Notes: generated by a model not told the origin, from the letters alone. Shown: positions 8,112-16,906, counted from the first letter of the stretch. The stretch is DNA of 40,817 nucleotides from JAFGJQ01 sp052034525 (GCA_052034525.1 JBPOIK010000099.1:1-40817); one strand, 5' to 3'. Numbers and translations: made by a program.

Positions 8112-11045
8112 ATGCGAACAATCTGCATACTGGCTGGCGTGCTGGTCCTGCTGTTCGGCACCGGCCCGCTGCTTGCTCAACCGCTTGTGCCGCTGAGCGA
8201 CACGGTGGACGAGCCCCTGCTGCCGCCCGGTATCAGTGACCAGGACGTGGAGTTCTTCGGCAACCTGGTCTACTTGTGGACGGAAGATGACGGCAGCGAG
8301 GTCATCCACGTCGTCGGCGGCTTCGAGCTGCACATGGGCCGCCGCCGGCTGCGGGCCCGGGAGGCTGTCGCCTGGATGACTCGGCGTGAGTTTGAGGGGC
8401 GGCGGTACAACGCTTTCGAAATCTTTCTCTGGCGGGACGCCCGGGTCATTGAGCCTGCCGGAACCGCCACGACGGGCCCCGCCCTGTTCGCCACCCTCAA
8501 CAGCTTCGGCAAGGTCATCGTCTCGGCCGACCGCAAGACGCATCAGTCTTCACAGACCATGCCCGTATACGAGGAAGCCGCGCGCATCCGGGCCCGAGCC
8601 GCCAAGGGCATGGCCGCCGGCCTGCCGGAGGCCCCCTCGCCCGTAACCGTGGTGGAGCTGGGTCGGGCGGGCGAATCGGAAAAGCCCGTCGCTCGTCCGC
8701 TGGTGTCCTATCGGGCCCAGCACCTTGCCGTGCAGCAGGAGACCGGCCGTGTTGTGGTCACGGCCATCGGCGACGTGTTTGTGTCGCGCGGCGATCCCAT
8801 GGGCCTCAACACGGTGGAGATCCGGGCGGATGCGGCGGTGCTGTACCTGCTGAGTGCGGGCAAGCCGGGCAGTCTGCCGACACCCGACAGCCGCGAACGT
8901 CCCGGCCCCTCGGAGACCGATTCCTCGCTGGGGCCCCTGCCCGGCCCGGGCGCGTTGCCGAAGCCGGACTCGTCGACCGATGCCGTGCTGCCTTCCACCG
9001 GTCAGGTGGAGGCCGGATACCTGGAGGGCGACGTGATTCTCTCCTACGGCGACCGGACGATCCGGGCGTCGCAGTTGTATTTTGATTTTCAGAACGATCG
9101 GGCCCTGATTCTGGATCCGGTGGCCTTCATGCCGGCCCCGACCCGCGACGTGCCGATCTACGTCCGGGCGGACCGGGTCCGTCAGTTGTCTTCGACGGAA
9201 TGGACGGCCTACAACGCCAGACTGTCCACGGACGAGTTCTACACGCCGCACTACCACGTCGGGGCAGCGAAGATCGAGTTCGAGGACCGGACGCCCCGCA
9301 GCCTGGCCGGGGACGTAACGGGCCCGCGCGCGGGACGATTCAAAATCTCGCATTCCACGTTCAACATCATGGACATTCCGCTGCTGTACTGGCCATACGT
9401 GCAGGGCGATCTGGAAGAGGACGTGACGCCGCTGCGGCGGTTCCGCACGGGATACAGCGGGAACTTCGGGGCAGAGGTGGAGACGCAGTGGGACCTGTTT
9501 TCCCTGCTCGGGCTGAAGCGGCCGCAGGGCATGACGGCGTCGCTGCGTCTGGATGAGTACACCCGGCGCGGTCCCGGCGCGGGGATCGATGCGGACTACG
9601 AGTTCGAGAACTCGTTCGGGCTGTTCCGCGGATACTACATCAACGACGGCGGCAAGGATACGCTGGGGCCCTATCGGGACGAGACGCCGCCCGACGCCAA
9701 CCGGGGCCGAGCCACCTGGCGACACCGACAGTATCTGCCCGACGACTGGCAGCTCACGCTGGAAGGCTCCTATGTCAGCGACGCCGGGTTTCTGGAGGAA
9801 TACTTCGAGCGGGAGTTCGACGTCGGCAAGGAACAGGAGACTCTGGTCTACCTCAAAAAGCAGCGGAACCACTGGGCCCTGACCGCGCTGGCGAATTTCC
9901 ACATATTGGACTTCTACACGGAGACGGAGCATCTGCCGGATGTGGCGTTCCGGCTGATCGGCCAGCCGCTGGGCGGTGCGGGTACGTTGTACAGCGAGAA
10001 CCGGGCCGGCGTGGTTCGCTACCGCTTCGCCGAGCAGACGCTCTGGGAGAACCTTCACTACGGCCGGCAGGACAGCTCGGGCAGCACCCTGCGGGCCGAT
10101 TCCCGGCAGGAGATCGGGTTCCCGCTGGATGTCGGGCCGCTGCGGGTGGTGCCCTTCGGGTCCATCCGGGGGACGACCTGGGACGATTCCATCGAGAGCG
10201 GGAACCTTTCGCGGGTGTTCGGCACGTACGGCCTGCGAAGCAGCATGTATTTCTGGCGCGTTTTCGAAGAAGCGAAATCCCGGCTTTTTGACGTAACGGG
10301 CATCCGGCACATCATCAAGCCGGACATCACCGCCTGGGGCGCCCATTCCAACCGGGATTCGCGTGAGCAGTTCCTTTTCGACGAGACCATCGAGGGTATC
10401 GACGATTTCGACGGCGTCACCGTGGGGGTGCGGCAGCGGTGGCAGACCCGACGGGGCGAGCCGGGGCGCCAACGCACCGTGGATCTGGTGACGCTGGATC
10501 TGGAAATGGGCGTCTTCAACGACGCGCCGAACATCGAGTATACCAACGGGTTCGTGTCGCCCACGCGGCCGGAGACGAGCCTGTCCCGCAATTACGTGAA
10601 CGGCCAATTGCTCTGGCGGATCAGCGACTCGACCGTGCTGGCCACCGAGGCGAATTATGACATGAATGACGGTGAGCTGGACGTGTTCAATGTGTCGCTG
10701 GCCGTCGAGCGGCAGCCGCGCCTGGGCTACGTGATCGGATATCGTTTCATCGAGGAATCGCAGTCGAACCTCCTGGGCGGCGGGGTGAACTACCAGTTGA
10801 GCGAGAAGTACACGATCGCCCTGCGTGAAAGCTTCGACCTGGAGCGCGGAAAAACGGAAGAGTTCACCATTGCGCTGATCCGCAAGCTGCCGCGCTGGTA
10901 CGTGGGGATCACATTCGAGCTGGACGAGATCGACGACGACTTCGGCATTTCGCTGACCGCCTGGCCGGAAGGCCTCCCCCAGGCCGCCTTGGGCACGCGG
11001 CGGTTCACCGGGCTGGCCACGTCCACGGGCATCCGGCCGGAATAG
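8112..11045 (+). CDS. LptD-like outer-membrane LPS-assembly protein
   Basis: 977 residues. Residues 1-22 (MRTICILAGVLVLLFG, then LAQ) form a signal peptide, which sets the start at 8112; an earlier in-frame start at 8034 would bury it. An OstA/LptA-like jellyroll region follows, seen as repeated phrases on building and removing layers (VSYRAQHLAVQQETGRVVV; AGYLEGDVILSYGDRTIRAS). The stretch SHSTFNIMDIPLLYWPYVQG is the typical junction into the LptD barrel, and the last 500 residues alternate polar and aromatic strands as expected of a large beta-barrel. LptD inserts lipopolysaccharide into the outer leaflet with LptE. No LptA, B, C, E, F or G is seen nearby, so the exact lipid is unknown. The gene is followed after 13 bases by an RND exporter. 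Confidence 0.83.
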   Translation: MRTICILAGVLVLLFGTGPLLAQPLVPLSDTVDEPLLPPGISDQDVEFFGNLVYLWTEDDGSEVIHVVGGFELHMGRRRLRAREAVAWMTRREFEGRRYNAFEIFLWRDARVIEPAGTATTGPALFATLNSFGKVIVSADRKTHQSSQTMPVYEEAARIRARAAKGMAAGLPEAPSPVTVVELGRAGESEKPVARPLVSYRAQHLAVQQETGRVVVTAIGDVFVSRGDPMGLNTVEIRADAAVLYLLSAGKPGSLPTPDSRERPGPSETDSSLGPLPGPGALPKPDSSTDAVLPSTGQVEAGYLEGDVILSYGDRTIRASQLYFDFQNDRALILDPVAFMPAPTRDVPIYVRADRVRQLSSTEWTAYNARLSTDEFYTPHYHVGAAKIEFEDRTPRSLAGDVTGPRAGRFKISHSTFNIMDIPLLYWPYVQGDLEEDVTPLRRFRTGYSGNFGAEVETQWDLFSLLGLKRPQGMTASLRLDEYTRRGPGAGIDADYEFENSFGLFRGYYINDGGKDTLGPYRDETPPDANRGRATWRHRQYLPDDWQLTLEGSYVSDAGFLEEYFEREFDVGKEQETLVYLKKQRNHWALTALANFHILDFYTETEHLPDVAFRLIGQPLGGAGTLYSENRAGVVRYRFAEQTLWENLHYGRQDSSGSTLRADSRQEIGFPLDVGPLRVVPFGSIRGTTWDDSIESGNLSRVFGTYGLRSSMYFWRVFEEAKSRLFDVTGIRHIIKPDITAWGAHSNRDSREQFLFDETIEGIDDFDGVTVGVRQRWQTRRGEPGRQRTVDLVTLDLEMGVFNDAPNIEYTNGFVSPTRPETSLSRNYVNGQLLWRISDSTVLATEANYDMNDGELDVFNVSLAVERQPRLGYVIGYRFIEESQSNLLGGGVNYQLSEKYTIALRESFDLERGKTEEFTIALIRKLPRWYVGITFELDEIDDDFGISLTAWPEGLPQAALGTRRFTGLATSTGIRPE

Positions 11046-11058
11046 CCCGGGTGCGGGG

Positions 11059-13263
11059 GTGACCGTGCCGCGCTGGATTTACCGGATTCAAAAAGGGGCA
11101 CGCCCGGCGCTGTTTGTCGCGGCCGCGGCCACGCTGGCGTCCATTGTGCTGCTGGTGAAGCCGGGCCTGCGCGAGGACTACCGGATCGAATCGTTCGTGG
11201 CCGGCCACGACGAGTCGTATCTGCGTTTCCGCCGGTTCACGGAGGAGTTCGGCAACGACGAGGTGGCGATCATCGCCATCGAGGCGCGGGACGTGCTGTC
11301 GCCGGAATCCGTCGCGCTGCTGGCGGAGATCGGCCAGAAGGCCGCGGCCCTTCCGTCCGTGCAGCAGGTTCTCTCCATCGCCAACGTGCCGGGCGCCGTG
11401 CGGGCCCTGCTGGGCGAGCGGATCTGGTCGCACCCGCTGTTTCTGGACAACATCATCAACCAGGACCACACGGCCGCGGCCGTGGTGATCCAGATCGCCG
11501 GTGAAGAGCAGTCCGGCGACGCGCGCAAACGCACCGTCGCCGCCCTGCGCGCGCTGACGGCCGAGACACAGTCCGCGCACCCGGAAGCCCACATCGTGCT
11601 CGCCGGCCCGTACGTCACGCTGATCGACCTGTTCGACTACGTCCAGCGCGATCTGCTGGTGTTCTCGCTGGCCGCGTTCGGTCTGCTTTGCGCGACGCTG
11701 TGGATCGTCTTCCGCCGGGCGGCCCCGATGGTGTATGCGGTGCTCGTGGGGACCTCCGCCACGCTGTGCACGCTGGGCGTGGCGGTCGTGTTCGGCTGGG
11801 TGACATCGCTGATCACGCAGATGATCGTGATTCTGGTGGCCGTGCTGTCCGCGGCTGCATGCGTCCATCTGGCCGCCGCCGCGGAGGAAATCCACCTGTC
11901 CAACCCGCGCGGCACCCGACGGGACCCGGCGGCGCGGACCCTGGGGCGGATGCTTGCGCCCTGCTGCGCCGTGGCGGCCACGACGGCCGCCGGGTTCGGG
12001 GCACTCGGCACATCGTCCATCTCGCCCGTGCGGCTGCTGGGCGCGCTGATCGTGTTCGGGCTGGCCTGGTCGCTGGGGATCGCGCTGTGTGGTCTGGAGC
12101 AAATCGCCTGGCGCGCTCCTTCGCCGGCGGCGCGAACACACCTGCCCCGCTGGTTGCGCGGCGTGGGGGCCTGGTCGGATCGGAACCGATGGCGGGTGTT
12201 CGGCCTGTTCGCGGCGGCGACCGCGCTCTGCGCGGCGGGCATCGGCCGATTGAGCTTTAAGAGCGACTTCCTCGACAACTTCCGGCCCCACAGTTCCGTG
12301 CGACGATCGTACGACTTCATCAGCGATCATTTCGCGCCGGTCGGATCGATGGAAGTGGTCATCCGGACCGCGGACGGCGGCGCCGTCCTGACGCCGCAGA
12401 CGCTTCAGACGGCCGAAGCCTTCGCCGCCGAGGTGGTGCGTCAGTTCGAGCCCATCCGCAAGGCACAATCGGTGGGCGACCTGCTGACGCTGTTCGGTGC
12501 CGATCTGCCGCATTCCGCGATCGACCTGCGGATGCGCCTGGCCCTCATTCGCGCCGCGGGCGGCCCCGAGAACCCGTTGCGGGCGTTTCTCAACGCAGAC
12601 GGGACGGCCATGCGCATTCAGTTCCGGGCCTTCGAAAGCCAGGTGTCCGCGCCGGACAAGCTGCGTATGGCCGACGGCGTCCGCCGGATGGCCGAGCGGG
12701 CGTTCGGGCCGGGCTTCCGGGTGGAGGTGACGGGGCTGTATTGCTTTTACGCCCAGCTCATTGACGGAATGGGGCGTGATTCGTACCGGGCCCTGGCCAT
12801 CACCGTGCCGATCGTACTGCTGGTGATGATCCTGCTGATGCGTTCCGTGACGGTGGTTCTGGTGGCGGTCATTCCCAACGTGTTCCCCATGGTGTTCTGC
12901 CTGGGGATCATGGGCTGGTCGGGCATTCCCGTGAACATGACGACGGCGATGATGCTGTCCATCACGTTCGGAATCACGGTCAACAACACACTGCATCATC
13001 TTTGGCGCTTCCGGGCCGCGCTGAGCGAGACCGGCGACTACTCGGCTTCTGCCGTCCAGGCACTCGGCAGCGTGGGACGAGCATGCGTGTTCACGACCCT
13101 GATGATCGCGGCCGGTTTCTGGATTCTCGTGCTCTCGGAGTTTCTGCCGACCGCGTATTTCGGCGGATTGGTGGGCTTCACGATGACGGCCGCCCTCGCG
13201 GCGGACCTGGTGCTGCTGCCGGCCCTGCTGACCACCATCCGCCCCTTCCCCAAGGCCCGATGA
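11059..13263 (+). CDS. RND/MMPL superfamily exporter
   Basis: 734 residues with GTG start (11059); GTG 11065 is an alternative. The layout is that of the small, two-lobed RND proteins: a first helix (about residues 16-34), a periplasmic loop, a block of hydrophobic helices (about 200-345), a second lone helix after residue 375, a second loop, and a second block (about 570-730) containing SVTVVLVAVIPNVFPMVFCL. These proteins use the proton gradient to move lipids or hydrophobic compounds; some work on hopanoids or polyketide lipids. The substrate is not visible. Because it starts 13 bases after the LptD-like gene, and presumably shares its promoter, moving a lipid toward or away from the outer membrane is an attractive inference. 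Confidence 0.88.
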   Translation: MTVPRWIYRIQKGARPALFVAAAATLASIVLLVKPGLREDYRIESFVAGHDESYLRFRRFTEEFGNDEVAIIAIEARDVLSPESVALLAEIGQKAAALPSVQQVLSIANVPGAVRALLGERIWSHPLFLDNIINQDHTAAAVVIQIAGEEQSGDARKRTVAALRALTAETQSAHPEAHIVLAGPYVTLIDLFDYVQRDLLVFSLAAFGLLCATLWIVFRRAAPMVYAVLVGTSATLCTLGVAVVFGWVTSLITQMIVILVAVLSAAACVHLAAAAEEIHLSNPRGTRRDPAARTLGRMLAPCCAVAATTAAGFGALGTSSISPVRLLGALIVFGLAWSLGIALCGLEQIAWRAPSPAARTHLPRWLRGVGAWSDRNRWRVFGLFAAATALCAAGIGRLSFKSDFLDNFRPHSSVRRSYDFISDHFAPVGSMEVVIRTADGGAVLTPQTLQTAEAFAAEVVRQFEPIRKAQSVGDLLTLFGADLPHSAIDLRMRLALIRAAGGPENPLRAFLNADGTAMRIQFRAFESQVSAPDKLRMADGVRRMAERAFGPGFRVEVTGLYCFYAQLIDGMGRDSYRALAITVPIVLLVMILLMRSVTVVLVAVIPNVFPMVFCLGIMGWSGIPVNMTTAMMLSITFGITVNNTLHHLWRFRAALSETGDYSASAVQALGSVGRACVFTTLMIAAGFWILVLSEFLPTAYFGGLVGFTMTAALAADLVLLPALLTTIRPFPKAR

Positions 13264-13285
13264 GGCGGCCGACCGCGCCGGACGC

Positions 13286-13313
13286 TTGCCCTCCGGGCGG
13301 GCCGACCGATAAT
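13286..13313 (+). promoter_or_regulatory. Promoter giving a leaderless mRNA for the small pseudopilin gene
   Basis: TTGCCC (13286-13291) and GATAAT (13308-13313), spacer 16. Only seven bases separate the -10 from ATG 13321, so the predicted start of transcription is the start codon or one base before it. No Shine-Dalgarno sequence is present. Confidence 0.6.
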
Positions 13314-13320
13314 CCGGACC

Positions 13321-13890
13321 ATGCAGGCGGCGATGCAACAGCGGCGCCGGCGGCGTGGAGTGGCCGTCGTGGTGGAGTTGCTCCTGGTGGTAGGGCTTCT
13401 GGCGCTGACTCTGTCCGTCACCGCCGGATGGTACCAGTACGTGCTGGACCGGGCGAAAGGCCGGCAGGCCGCCGTCATGCTGGCGGCCCTGGATCGCTCG
13501 GTGCGGGCGTATGGCCAGGCGTGCGGCGTGTTTCCGCCCGCCCGGCCGGACGGCGACATGCAGCGCATGTTGCCCATGCTGCTGTCGGTGCGGCCGTCGA
13601 AGGATCATCTGCGACCGCTGGCGCCAGCCCTGCTGTTCAGCGTGGATGGCCGGCCACAGTGCCGGGACCCCTGGGGCACGCCCGTGCGGTACTTCACCGC
13701 GGCGATCGAGGATCCCATGTTCCAGCGACGGGTGCGGTTGAACGGCGGCGTGCCGATTTTTGAATGCGCCGGCCCGGACCGGCGATTCGGCGACGACGAC
13801 CCCGCCGAACAGGCCGACAACCTCCGCAGCGACGAGCCGCTGGATGTGCGCTCGGCGCCGGGGCCGCCCGCAACGAGCCGGCCCGCCTGA
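13321..13890 (+). CDS. Small GspG-like pseudopilin with atypical signal motif
   Basis: 189 residues. Five arginines and Gly13 lead into a hydrophobic helix with one glutamate (GVAVVVELLLVVGLLALTLS), the plan of a prepilin leader. The glutamate is six residues after the glycine, not five, so either cleavage follows Val14 or processing is unusual. The C-terminal part contains DPWGTPVRYF and AGPDRRFGDDDPAEQADNL, which resemble the DxWGxPyxY and GPDG..G..DD..N features of GspG-family pseudopilins. It lies 57 bases after the RND gene but has its own leaderless-type promoter. Its partners are probably the products of the large operon at 17181-32998, although it is encoded apart from them. Confidence 0.72.
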   Translation: MQAAMQQRRRRRGVAVVVELLLVVGLLALTLSVTAGWYQYVLDRAKGRQAAVMLAALDRSVRAYGQACGVFPPARPDGDMQRMLPMLLSVRPSKDHLRPLAPALLFSVDGRPQCRDPWGTPVRYFTAAIEDPMFQRRVRLNGGVPIFECAGPDRRFGDDDPAEQADNLRSDEPLDVRSAPGPPATSRPA

Positions 13891-13899
13891 GAACGGAAC

Positions 13900-13930
13900 G
13901 GCCCGGCGAGGCGTGATGCCTCACCGGGCC
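13900..13930. terminator. Hairpin between convergent genes
   Basis: GGCCCGG and GAGGC pair with GCCTC and CCGGGCC around a five-base loop, with one C-A mismatch between the two helices. It lies between the pseudopilin stop (13890) and the end of the cysteine-rich gene (13969) and could serve both. There is no clear T run on either side, so it is a modest candidate. Confidence 0.45.
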
Positions 13931-13968
13931 GGATCAGGACCGAATCGTTGCGACGACCGTCGGCCGCG

Positions 13969-16482
13969 TCACGGGCCGCCGTATTCCTGCTGGAACCAGT
14001 GGAAGTCAAACAGGTCCACGGCCCCGTCCATGTTCTCGTCGAAGACGCAAAGACACTTCTGCGGGTGGCCCTCCGGATCCAGTTGGGGGTCCGGATACGC
14101 GTCCGGTCCGCTCAAGCAATCGGCGAAGGCGGCCGTGTCCGCGTCATCCAATATGCCGTTGTCGTCATAGTCAAACGGCGTGCAGCCACAGTAGACGCAG
14201 TAAACCAGTTGGAACTCCAGGAAATCGTCGATGTCCACGTCCAGATCCCCGTCGAAGTCGAAGGCACACCGACACTGCAGCGTAGCGATCTCGCCCGGGT
14301 TGGTCATGCATTCGATGAAGAACGGAACATCCTGCCAGTTGGCAACGCCGTCCCCGGTGTAATCTCCGTTGCCCTTGCCCGGGTAGTCGTCGCAGGTGGG
14401 GCAGATGTCGGGTGTGTCGCACGTGGTGCCGATTTCCTGGAAGGAGCCGAGGGTCGGCGGGCAGCCGCCGGCGGTTGTGTCATTGCAGCCGCCGTCGAGC
14501 AGGCAGCAGGCGCCGAGGTCGCAAACGCCGGGGTCGGAGCACGCCGTGCCGGCCCCCTGGTAAACGCCCACCTCCACCGTGCATTCCGCAGGGGTCATCT
14601 CACCGCAGCCACCGCCGGGCAGGCAGCAGGCGCCGGGCTCGCAAACGCCGGGATCGGTACAGGCCGTGCCGAGGCCCTGGAAGTTGCCGCCGGCGTTTGC
14701 GCATGCGGTGTCGATCAAGTCGCTGCAGCCACCGCCGGGCAGGCAGCAGGCGCCGGGCTCGCAGATGCCGGGCATCTCACAGGATGAGCCGAAGCCCTGG
14801 AACGCGCCGCCAACCGCATCGCACTCACTGATCGACCCCACCTGGCACTCTCCGGCCGGCAGGCAGCAGGCGCCCGTGGGCACGCACTCGACCTCGGCAC
14901 AGGTGGCCCCGGAATAAAAGCTCCCGTAGTCTAGGAAGCAGGCGTTCTGCGTGGTCTCGTAGCACACGCCATCCACACAGCAGGCGCCGGTGCCGTCCAG
15001 GCACGGATTTCCCGTGCACCGCTCCCCGGCCAGCCAGATGCGGCTGGGGTAGGTGTCGCACGTGCTGAGGGTGGTTTCCGTACAGTTCAGGCCGTCACAG
15101 CAGGCCCCACGTTCCGCGCATTCGACCGTTGTGCAGAGCGTGCCGGCCCCCTGCCAGTGTCCGCCCAGACCGCCCGGAGTGGTTCGCGTGCAGTCGTACC
15201 GGGTGACGTTCGGAGTGCAACTCGAACCGTCGTAGGAACAGCACGCGCCAATGGCCGTCTCGCACGGGCCCTCCTCGCAATGCACCCCGTTGCCCTGGTA
15301 GAATCCCTGCGTCAGGGCGCACAGATCCGGGCTCCATTCGTAGCAGCCGGTGCCGGCCTTCGGGCAGCAAGCCCCCTCCACGGGGCAGGTCACGTCGGCA
15401 CAGGTGGCGTTGGCGGTCCAGCCGGTGCTGTCCAGGGCCTCGCATTCCGATTCGGTCAGGTAGTTCACGCACTCTCCGCCGAAGAGACAGCAAGCGCCAG
15501 GCGGATCACAGACGTCACAGTTGGTGCCGTGGCCGCCGTACGTGCCGTCGTTCCATCCGCACCACGGCTCGCTCGTGATGTAACAGCCGCCCTGGCCGCC
15601 AAAGTTGCAGCAGGCCCCGGTAGGCAGCGGGCACGTAATATCCTTGCAGCTCAACCCGGGGGCCGAGAACACGCCGCCCACCGCGGCACACAAGTCCGGC
15701 GTAATGAGGTACTGGTCCTCGCAGACGGACCCCAGACAGCATGCCCCGGGCAGGGGCGTGAAGCAGAGGTCCATGGCGTAGCGGTTCTGGCTGTTCACGT
15801 ACGCCAGCGTTTCGGCCGGCGGCAGGCCCGCGATGTCCTTGGCTTCGCTGCCGTATGCGTAGCCAGCGCCGTAGTTCACGGCACCGGAGCCTTGCGTCAC
15901 TCTCCAGTAGCGGACCGCCGGCGTCTCCCAGGCCACCGCAACCAGGTAGTGCTTGTTGGTGGAAAGCAGGGTGATCCCGATGTCGGGCGACTCATACTGC
16001 GCCGCCTCGTTCGTCATGAAGACCGTGCGCTCGCCGTACCAGATCCGGGTCCAGGTCGGAGCGCCCAGCGGCGCCTTCTCGTACACCACAAACCCCAGCT
16101 TCACGTTCGCGCCACCGGGCGTGTCCACGCGAAGCACCGGGCGAATGCGGCGCAGCACACGGTCCACGTGAACGTCAATCCGATTGCCGCGCAGTATGTA
16201 GGTGCCGGAGAAGCTGGGGTTGACGCCCGCGGTGCCCAGCTCGTAGCAGTCCAGTTCCTCTCGGAGCCCATCATCCGCGGCGACCAAGGGCGGTGCGTCC
16301 GGCGTGTCGGGCAGGATCAACGGCGCGAGGCCGTAGTCCGGATCCCACGGCTCCAAGGGTTCCGCGAGGGGAAGCGCGGTTTCCTGCGCGTTCCCGACGG
16401 CGGTGCCGATCAGTAGAGACGCCACGATTCCGGCGGCCACAAGCGTGCCGCGTACCGAAAGTCTGCCGGTGTAGCCGTTCAT
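13969..16482 (-). CDS. Secreted cysteine-rich modular protein with dockerin-like C-terminus
   Basis: 837 residues. A signal peptide (LVAAGIVASLLIGTAVGNAQ, about 14-33) and a CGGAG ribosome site nine bases before ATG 16482 fix the start; a longer frame to 16584 has neither. Residues about 60-240 form a domain of unknown type. Residues about 242-695 contain eleven modules of some 38-45 residues, each opening with GACC and carrying about six cysteines (GACC..GxC, then C, C, C). Two of them start with the identical PGACCLPGGGC. Residues about 696-837 carry two dockerin-like pairs with DGDLDVDIDDF, DDNGILDDAD and DGAVDLFDFHWFQ. The many cysteines suggest disulfide-bonded extracellular modules. A TATAAT promoter lies about 135 bases upstream. 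No enzymatic motif was found; adhesion or surface structure is only a guess. Confidence 0.85.
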   Translation of the reverse strand: MNGYTGRLSVRGTLVAAGIVASLLIGTAVGNAQETALPLAEPLEPWDPDYGLAPLILPDTPDAPPLVAADDGLREELDCYELGTAGVNPSFSGTYILRGNRIDVHVDRVLRRIRPVLRVDTPGGANVKLGFVVYEKAPLGAPTWTRIWYGERTVFMTNEAAQYESPDIGITLLSTNKHYLVAVAWETPAVRYWRVTQGSGAVNYGAGYAYGSEAKDIAGLPPAETLAYVNSQNRYAMDLCFTPLPGACCLGSVCEDQYLITPDLCAAVGGVFSAPGLSCKDITCPLPTGACCNFGGQGGCYITSEPWCGWNDGTYGGHGTNCDVCDPPGACCLFGGECVNYLTESECEALDSTGWTANATCADVTCPVEGACCPKAGTGCYEWSPDLCALTQGFYQGNGVHCEEGPCETAIGACCSYDGSSCTPNVTRYDCTRTTPGGLGGHWQGAGTLCTTVECAERGACCDGLNCTETTLSTCDTYPSRIWLAGERCTGNPCLDGTGACCVDGVCYETTQNACFLDYGSFYSGATCAEVECVPTGACCLPAGECQVGSISECDAVGGAFQGFGSSCEMPGICEPGACCLPGGGCSDLIDTACANAGGNFQGLGTACTDPGVCEPGACCLPGGGCGEMTPAECTVEVGVYQGAGTACSDPGVCDLGACCLLDGGCNDTTAGGCPPTLGSFQEIGTTCDTPDICPTCDDYPGKGNGDYTGDGVANWQDVPFFIECMTNPGEIATLQCRCAFDFDGDLDVDIDDFLEFQLVYCVYCGCTPFDYDDNGILDDADTAAFADCLSGPDAYPDPQLDPEGHPQKCLCVFDENMDGAVDLFDFHWFQQEYGGP
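14485..14880 (-). repeat. 120-bp tandem repeat encoding cysteine modules
   Basis: The core aggcagcagg recurs at 14501, 14621, 14741 and 14861, exactly 120 bases (40 codons) apart. Copies at 14605-14643 and 14725-14763 share about 38 identical bases, pointing to recent duplication. The next module upstream in the gene (core about 14978) is offset by 114 bases, so the strict period is confined to the last four modules. Confidence 0.88.
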
Positions 16483-16616
16483 GATGCGCTCCGTATTGTG
16501 CCGGTGAGGGGGCTTGCTCCGCTGACACCAACGTGTCAGCCCGCGTCTGCCGGTCTTGACGCAACGGTTGCACTCGCCTCCCATCCCGGGCGGGACCTCT
16601 TTCCTCCGTAGATTCG

Positions 16617-16645
16617 ATTATACCCGTTGCAGGACAACGGTTCTA
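16617..16645 (-). promoter_or_regulatory. Promoter of the cysteine-rich gene with an embedded dyad
   Basis: On the minus strand a perfect TATAAT (16622-16617) follows TAGAAC (16645-16640) at 17 bases. The -35 is poor (three of six). The spacer contains the inverted repeat CCGTTG-5-CAACGG (16624-16640), a candidate operator. A related dyad GCAACGGTTGC lies downstream at 16561-16571. A leader of about 128 bases is predicted. Confidence 0.55.
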
Positions 16646-16714
16646 CTCCCCGCGACGAGCCGAAAACCAAGCAACTGCCGCTGGACACGAGTCTTGCCAG
16701 AGTGCCGATAACCA

Positions 16715-16906
16715 GGGCCGAGGGACCAAGGGATCGAGGGACCAAGGGATCGAGGGACCGAGGGATCTAGGGACCAAGGGATCAGGGGATCGAGGGATCA
16801 GGGGATCGAGGGATCAAGGGATCGAGGGATCAAGGGATCAAGGGATCAAGGAACTAAGGGATCGAGGGATTGAGGGATCGAGGGAAGAAGGGGTTAGGGG
16901 TCAAAG
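16715..16906 (+). repeat. Tandem array of an 8-bp unit, about 24 copies (array A)
   Basis: The unit is GGATCRAG with GGACCRAG and GGATCAGG variants, in strict 8-base phase from 16723 to at least 16890, decaying at the end (gggttagg, ggtcaaag). It lies upstream of the promoter of the cysteine-rich gene. The same unit reappears inverted at 17091-17178. Confidence 0.93.

Noticed and set aside
8550..10607. 685-codon minus-strand open frame opposite the LptD-like gene
   Set aside because: Shadow of a gene with signal peptide and barrel pattern; no motif of its own.
11005..13608. 867-codon minus-strand open frame opposite the RND gene
   Set aside because: His/Arg/Gln-rich shadow with no plausible start or domain.
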